Source: a virus
IMG/VR virus record: IMGVR_UViG_3300032246_000398
Location: 1-34,517 of that record
Reading direction: 5' to 3' (one strand)
Length of the DNA stretch: 34,517 nt
In this document: in pieces, positions 30,201 to 34,517 of the stretch
Position numbering within the stretch: the first letter of the stretch is position 1
How the letters are laid out: each line of letters begins with the position of its first letter
Position numbers and translations under genes: made by a program
Notes under the pieces: model-generated
What the model was told of the DNA's origin: nothing
Database searches by the model: none
Seen by the model: only the letters and a program-made list of their open reading frames with translations

Positions 30201-31863
30201 TTACATTCCCCGTGTAAAGGCTGGTCAAATTACTGAAGACCAAGCGTTGCGTTATGCAGAACAAAGAGCAGTTTATGCAATGCTTCCACAAATTCACAAC
30301 GTTGCATTGCGTTCACAATTTGCAACTTTTTCTAGAAACGTATTACCATTTTACTTTGCACAAGAGCAGGCATTAAAACGTGCTTTTAATACTTTAAAAG
30401 ACACTAAAGTAGGAAGTCCAGCATTTTCTAAAGGTCTTCGTTACTATCAAATTGCAGAGCAAACACTTAATGACCCAGGCTTTGTTCAAACAGATGATAT
30501 GGGTGGAAGATACTTAACCCTTCCTGGTATTGGTGAGTTTGGACAAGCAACTCAAAATGCTTTATCAATGATTGGAATTCCAATTGTTACTAATTTACCA
30601 GTAAATGCAGTTGGAAATCTTACAAGTCTTAAGACAGTATTGCCAGAATTACAACCTCCTGGAGTAACGCCATTTGTTTCTATCAGTTTAAATGCTTTAG
30701 CAAAATTCTTGCCATTTACAAGACCAGTTGCAAAAACTGTTCTTGGAGATATTGGTTACAGACCAGGATTAAAAATTGATGCATCACTTGATGCTTTGTT
30801 ACCAGCCACTTGGGCTAAAAACTTATTCCGCGCCCTTCCCGCTAGCGAGCAAGATAGACAAACATCAAATGCAATAGCAGCAGCATTAGCAACCGCTTAT
30901 TATTACGAGCAGATTCCTGGCCAAAAAGATGGAATTGAACCAGACCCTGTTCAACAACAAGAATTTTTAAATACAATAAAAAATAATGTTAGAAGCATTC
31001 TTGTTCTTAAAGCCGCAATGAATCTTTTATCACCATTAGCCCCAAGAATTACTCAAGAAGACCCAGGTTTATCTAATGAGTTCTGGAAACTTGTTAAATC
31101 AGAGGGCAACTATACCGACGCAATGATGAAATTTATTGAAAAACGTGGTGCTTCTGCAATATCTTATACAGTGGCTAAATCAGAGTCTAGAATACCAGAT
31201 GTAAAATATCCATATGTAAAACAAACAGTAGATTTTATAAATACTAACAATGATAAATTTAGTGACCCTACAAAATCAACTGGTTATTACTTCTTGATTC
31301 CTCAAAAAACTGAAGAAGAAAGTTCATACGAAGTATTTAATGAACTAGTTGACTTAGGTTTGCGTAAAACTCGTCAACCATTAGACCTGATTCGCCAGTT
31401 CTATATTGCTCAAGGTGAATATGCTATTAGTGAAGAGCGTAAAAATCATTATGCAAGACTTGACCAATACAAAGCAAACTTTGACACATATAGTCAACAG
31501 GTTGAAAATAAAAATTGGTCAAAAACTATGAATGATATGAAGACCTTCTTCCCTATTTGGTATGATGAGAATGCTCCTGGCAAAAGTGCAAATGCTAATG
31601 CAACTAAAGCATACAATCAATTGAATGCAATATTTGCAGACCCAAAGACTGCACCTAAACACGAGCAAGCATTGGCTGTTAAGAAATTACTTGATGCATA
31701 TAATGCTCACGCTTCAACAATGAAGTCATATAAAGATATGAGCATAAATGGCTATTTGCCAACTGCTGAAAAAGAAAGATTTAAAGATTATCTATTATCA
31801 TTGGCAGAGAAACAACCAGAACTTAAGACCGTAATTTACGGTGTATTTAATAAGTTAGGATAA
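27298..31863 (+). CDS. 1521-aa probable internal/ejection virion protein
   Basis: The largest gene. The ATG directly follows the previous stop. Residues about 98-139 form a Gly/Ala-rich hydrophobic segment (VTLGVIGGGIGGAVVAGPVG) able to insert in membranes; the rest is a long helical protein with no visible enzyme motif. Size, membrane-active segment and place among head genes resemble podovirus proteins ejected with the DNA. A lytic transglycosylase or polymerase motif was looked for and not found. Confidence 0.65.
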   Translation: MVDPKTNWNDWLTPDLAHNPSLAYDVSKSSNPKATAPVVSHTYRTVATQDAVNDHIAENGSNGFWDKVGHTALTGLEKLNYGLKEIQRDYKFIHSVYTKHSFLEGFAVTLGVIGGGIGGAVVAGPVGAIAGADAAAVLARKTAGLGPLGDIYKDSLKDSEDENYKVSPGRSFSNAIANAADKAGFEGTAAAYRNTDAGRGKGTSGFVDIFFDINTDPVLVLSKFGMAMRGGKLLKLDEAGEIQAKYPLYKATPGIKNFLAERSGRVLTSEQMDAVREGTTKVSILGRDVPLPGNQVSRTYNRAIEDIANLARTSKTSAEAAGNIVTRYPALGTDAAGHLSGMKTADDVHEFLKSVLYFGEKEGTLAGSATLPSRTALRAKLGDLKVSERLSGKNATLARYILDPSKGVFVENPEWKKLSLKRLGSSVYNTFTGYMPYSVDAETLKLSTSEFRWNAPDAATVIYRIGKFGMGEQAAKLQAGKYAEAVVTGDINLARIIKNETIFETFKSMGLPDDAIFVKSIKDELDKLSSETISGQIYGVKPNGETIGKFATASGSKQGAIWEHQATDMFKIPNFVDIKSALREAGKYSKNIGQLDEIIATRYTNKIFKPLALATAGFGLRIAASEMIPTISRYGFINTFKASLGKSAAKANYEVIPEERKHILSAVLVALGAARTGVPVDVMNTGFTLFKDAAKKGLIGAAKLTASEQLDLATRLILTHNGHIINEGVSTGHGFGSSANHDMERAANYFFQIKKGNAIFKDLPDYTTYQAENPYYPGLLSTSYNKAARNKAEQNISLDLLQSVGKKGRLDIDPTAIGHQEYLDLREQLIQKELMRIRDTKLGTYTDYKSESKLISRWQDGDNYEFASDRVDAVLGKLIGQDGTIQKTIAKNIVNGKETSIEQITAIQLQSPLSLPKMTEGPILLEGPPKGHYQAIIDKGFRKVVDPIINNMAREPLYMLHVADEYAYYIPRVKAGQITEDQALRYAEQRAVYAMLPQIHNVALRSQFATFSRNVLPFYFAQEQALKRAFNTLKDTKVGSPAFSKGLRYYQIAEQTLNDPGFVQTDDMGGRYLTLPGIGEFGQATQNALSMIGIPIVTNLPVNAVGNLTSLKTVLPELQPPGVTPFVSISLNALAKFLPFTRPVAKTVLGDIGYRPGLKIDASLDALLPATWAKNLFRALPASEQDRQTSNAIAAALATAYYYEQIPGQKDGIEPDPVQQQEFLNTIKNNVRSILVLKAAMNLLSPLAPRITQEDPGLSNEFWKLVKSEGNYTDAMMKFIEKRGASAISYTVAKSESRIPDVKYPYVKQTVDFINTNNDKFSDPTKSTGYYFLIPQKTEEESSYEVFNELVDLGLRKTRQPLDLIRQFYIAQGEYAISEERKNHYARLDQYKANFDTYSQQVENKNWSKTMNDMKTFFPIWYDENAPGKSANANATKAYNQLNAIFADPKTAPKHEQALAVKKLLDAYNAHASTMKSYKDMSINGYLPTAEKERFKDYLLSLAEKQPELKTVIYGVFNKLG

Positions 31864-31865
31864 CG

Positions 31866-33107
31866 ATGGCAAAGACTGGACCAAATTACCCATATAATAA
31901 AGAAACCAATCCAAATGGTTACAAGCCTGGAAGCATAGAGGAAAAAAAGGCTAAATCTGGTAGCACTCCAACTGAACAACCTTCTTCTAATTCAAACTTT
32001 ACTTATGACCCAGGAACTGGACAAGTCAGTGATGCCAATGCTGGATTGACTACTCCAACTATTCCAGTTGATGAGTTTGGTAATGAAGTTAATGGAAAAG
32101 TATATGTAATTGCCTCAGATGGTTCAAAAAAACTTGTAACTATAAGTGATTTATATAGTTCAGCAAATGTTGATATAAAGATTTTAAGTAAAATTAGAGC
32201 AGGTATGGCAAAATATGGACAAGTTGCTGCTGATGCTAGCGATAAAACCGTTCTTGCTGCCTATCTAAAATCTTTACAAAGAGCATCTGCTATGAGAACA
32301 GATGTTACTACTGCTTGGAAAGAAGCACAGGCTGCTGGATTTACTTTTGGTGGAGAATCACTACCATCAACTACTATATCAAGCAAGGGTGGTCTTGGCG
32401 CTCAAATAAGCACTGAGTTTCAAACTATGTTTGCTGATGCTGTTCCAGAAGATATAAAGACTGCTTATACTAAAGAAATAAATGACCTTCAGATTTCTCG
32501 TGCTACAAAAACTAAGACAATAAATGGTAAAAAGATATCAGTATCTTCAGCGGTAACAGAACAAGAACAAAAAGATATTCTTAATAAATATCTTAAGCAA
32601 TATGCAACACAGAAAATTTCAGCAGCAGCCACTGGCAACACGATTGCTATGGCTAGCCTATTAAAAGGCAACTTTGGCTTAACTTACACTACTTTAAAGA
32701 ATGCTTATACTCAAAATGGCATCCCAATCAATACACAAACATTGGCTCAGGATGCAACTGAAGCATCATTAAATCCAGAAAGAAAAAATTCAATTCTCAA
32801 TCTTATTAATCTACAGGCTAAGACATACTTCCCAGCCCTAGCAGACAAAATTGATGCTGGATATACAGTTAAACAACTGCTTGGTCCTTATCTTAGTACT
32901 AGAGCAAATATTCTTGAAGAAGACCCAGAGACTATTGATTTAAAACAATTGCAAGGTGTAGCAAAAGACCCTAAGGGCTTAATGGGACTATATGATTATG
33001 AAATTTCTTTACGCAAAGACCCAAAATGGAAAACTACTAAAAATGCTTTAGATACTATGAGTTCACTTGCAAGAGATATAACTAAAATGTTTGGAGTGGG
33101 AGCCTAA
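31866..33107 (+). CDS. Virion-module protein, function unknown
   Basis: 413 aa. Disordered N terminus (PYNKETNPNGYKPGS), then helices with repeated short units (ISKI/SAVTEQEQKDILNKYL). Ends in a C-terminal helix DTMSSLARDITKMFG. TAATG coupling to the next gene. Likely a second internal or ejection protein by neighbourhood. Confidence 0.6.
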   Translation: MAKTGPNYPYNKETNPNGYKPGSIEEKKAKSGSTPTEQPSSNSNFTYDPGTGQVSDANAGLTTPTIPVDEFGNEVNGKVYVIASDGSKKLVTISDLYSSANVDIKILSKIRAGMAKYGQVAADASDKTVLAAYLKSLQRASAMRTDVTTAWKEAQAAGFTFGGESLPSTTISSKGGLGAQISTEFQTMFADAVPEDIKTAYTKEINDLQISRATKTKTINGKKISVSSAVTEQEQKDILNKYLKQYATQKISAAATGNTIAMASLLKGNFGLTYTTLKNAYTQNGIPINTQTLAQDATEASLNPERKNSILNLINLQAKTYFPALADKIDAGYTVKQLLGPYLSTRANILEEDPETIDLKQLQGVAKDPKGLMGLYDYEISLRKDPKWKTTKNALDTMSSLARDITKMFGVGA

Positions 33108-34456
33108 TGGCAAGACCATTTAAAGATGAATATGGTGATGTAATTGATACCCCTATATCAAGAGTAACTCCACAACCAATTACACCTATTGTTGAACCAA
33201 AAGCACCTGATACATCAGGATTTGTTCGCAATCCAGCGCAAGAAGCAGCGGCTATTGCTGCAGGTGTAGCAAGTAAAGCGGAAATTGAAGCACGAGGTGG
33301 AGTTAATGCTTCTGGTTATTATGGAGATTCTTGGAATCCACAAACAAGTTTAACTGATGCTGAATATCAAGCAGCGGTAGCAGGCAAAACTGGAGCAGAA
33401 CAAGGTGCAGCAATTAATGCTGCAATAGCAGCAAAGATGGCAGCAAATAATGTGCCAGGTGCTGGTGGCACAGCAAGTGCTGGTGGTACTACAGCAGGAG
33501 CAGGCACAGGTGCTGGAACAGGTGCTGGAACAGGCACGACCACTGGAGCAGCACAAAGAGATGCAATTGCAGCAATTAGTGCATTACTTTCTTCATATGG
33601 TATTGGTGATTTAAGTGGTCCTATAACCGATGCTGTTCAAAAGGGATACACAAGCGATACTATTCAATTGATTATGCAAGACCCTAATAGTGCTGACCCA
33701 TTATCAGTTGCATTCCAAAAAAGATTTCCAGCAAATAAGGCACGTCTTGCTGCTGGTAAATCAGTATTAAGTGCGGGAGAGTATTTAGCGGCAGAACGAA
33801 CATATACTCAAGTAATGCAATCTTATGGAGTTGCTAATCTTGCAAAACCAGATACTTTAAATAGTTTTATTTCAAATGACGTATCCGCAGCAGAAGTAGC
33901 AGACAGAGTTGACTTAGCAGTTAATAGAGTTAGAAATGCTGACCCGTTTACTAAGGCTGCTTTAGCGGAATATTATCCATCACTTAATCAAACAGATATT
34001 GTTGGAGCACTATTAAATCCAGCAGAAGGTTTACCTGCATTAAAACGTAAGGTTACAATCGCTGAAATAGGTGGTGCTGCTGCTGTTCAAGGTCTTAAGA
34101 CAGGACTTGCTACTGCAAGTGGAGTTGCGACTGGGTATGAGGGAGTAACGACTGGTTCATTGGGAGCAGAAGCATTGGCTCAGTTTGGTATTACTCAAGA
34201 CCAAGCACGTAAGGGATATCAGTTTGCTGCTGAAGTAGCACCAAGAGCAGAATTCTTATCAAGCATATCTGGTGGAGAAGATTACACAAGACTTCAAGCA
34301 GAACAAGAAGCATTTCTTGGTTTAGCATCTGCTAAAAGAGCAAGAGAATCACTTGTTGGACAAGAACAAGCAAGATTTCAAGGTTCAGCAGGCGTAGGTC
34401 CTGCGGGCCTAAGTACTACTTACTTAAGAAAGTCATCTAGCGGCGGACAGTTCTAA
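33107..34456 (+). CDS. Virion-module protein with Gly/Thr/Ala linker
   Basis: 449 aa. Pro-rich N terminus, then a Gly/Ala/Thr linker about residues 117-150 (repeat GTGAGTGAGTG), then a helical body. Ends YLRKSSSGGQF. Starts in a TAATG overlap. Last gene in the window, so the capsid gene probably lies just after the right end. An internal or scaffold-like protein is possible. Confidence 0.6.
   Translation: MARPFKDEYGDVIDTPISRVTPQPITPIVEPKAPDTSGFVRNPAQEAAAIAAGVASKAEIEARGGVNASGYYGDSWNPQTSLTDAEYQAAVAGKTGAEQGAAINAAIAAKMAANNVPGAGGTASAGGTTAGAGTGAGTGAGTGTTTGAAQRDAIAAISALLSSYGIGDLSGPITDAVQKGYTSDTIQLIMQDPNSADPLSVAFQKRFPANKARLAAGKSVLSAGEYLAAERTYTQVMQSYGVANLAKPDTLNSFISNDVSAAEVADRVDLAVNRVRNADPFTKAALAEYYPSLNQTDIVGALLNPAEGLPALKRKVTIAEIGGAAAVQGLKTGLATASGVATGYEGVTTGSLGAEALAQFGITQDQARKGYQFAAEVAPRAEFLSSISGGEDYTRLQAEQEAFLGLASAKRARESLVGQEQARFQGSAGVGPAGLSTTYLRKSSSGGQF
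33506..33529 (+). repeat. 12-bp tandem repeat in a coding linker
   Basis: ACAGGTGCTGGA at 33506-33517 and 33518-33529, followed by a half-copy; encodes TGAG units in the flexible linker. Prone to slippage, so linker length may vary between strains. Confidence 0.7.
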
Positions 34457-34464
34457 ATAGAATC

Positions 34465-34505
34465 CTATGTGAATCCATCGGCCTCACATAGCGTATTAGA
34501 CCGAT
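34465..34505 (+). other. Hairpin with pseudoknot potential after the last gene
   Basis: CTATGTGA (34465-34472) pairs perfectly with TCACATAG (34484-34491). The loop segment ATCGG (34477-34481) can pair with CCGAT (34501-34505), giving an H-type pseudoknot. It sits 8 nt past the stop at the right edge and may control the next gene, which is outside the window. Confidence 0.5.
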
Positions 34506-34517
34506 AGCAAGAGCCAG

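Noticed and set aside
1-34517. Integrase, attachment site or lysogeny repressor
   Set aside because: No recombinase or CI-like protein seen among supported genes; part of the genome is missing, so absence is not proof of a lytic life style.

Overview
The window is most of the genome of a tailed double-stranded DNA phage, probably a short-tailed (podovirus-like) phage of a low-GC actinobacterium such as freshwater Nanopelagicales (acI). A WhiB-family Fe-S regulator and an actinobacterial-type transglycosylase point to an actinobacterial host. Terminase, portal, fibre, lysis, primase and helicase genes mark it as a phage. I see no tape-measure protein, tail-tube set or tail-assembly frameshift, hence podovirus-like. 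The freshwater host is inferred from AT-richness, WhiB and general resemblance to known freshwater actinophages; no search was run. The major capsid gene is not visible and probably lies beyond the window ends. I see no integrase, tRNA or CRISPR array.

Layout. (1) 1-10188, + strand: tail end of the virion module. It holds a partial connector-like gene, a repeat-rich fibre, small fibre and decoration proteins, two 321-aa six-repeat propeller paralogues, a 652-aa minor structural protein, and a lysis cassette (one-TM protein, secreted proline-rich protein, unlisted 55-aa two-TM protein, CHAP endolysin, r1t-like holin). It closes with a terminator at 10235-10274. (2) 10189-10586: non-coding leader with hairpins and a possible ribosome-site-occluding switch. 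(3) 10587-16291, + strand: replication and DNA processing. It holds a RecB/Cas4-like nuclease split in two, a helicase-type ATPase, resolvase-like nucleases, a primase split into CHC2 and TOPRIM proteins that overlap by 152 nt, a DUF1599-like protein, and a sigma-factor-like protein at the end. (4) 16303-16320: a hairpin terminator between converging units. (5) 21490 down to 16335, - strand: a dense operon of more than 20 small genes, many only 18-60 codons and joined by ATGA, GTGA or TAATG overlaps. It includes several zinc-ribbon proteins, several one-TM microproteins, WhiB and a membrane-anchored transglycosylase. (6) 21491-22193: divergent control region with a leftward promoter, 11-bp tandem repeats and a chain of perfect inverted repeats. 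(7) 22194-34456, + strand: terminase (with a small-terminase-like HTH at its N terminus), portal, an HslV-like Thr protease, a 1521-aa probable ejection protein and two further virion proteins.

How it may work: the divergent region fires the leftward (host takeover) operon and, in the other direction, packaging and morphogenesis. Replication genes run from the 10.3-10.6 kb leader. The sigma-like protein may switch on late genes.

The most novel signal is a four-copy RNA element in the leftward operon (19971-20015, 20408-20455, 20879-20925, 21203-21249). All copies fold into the same small three-way junction with compensatory base changes, a 7-nt loop of consensus YUYAMGA and an invariant GGGCAC 3' flank. 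Each sits between the stop of one gene and the ribosome site of the next.
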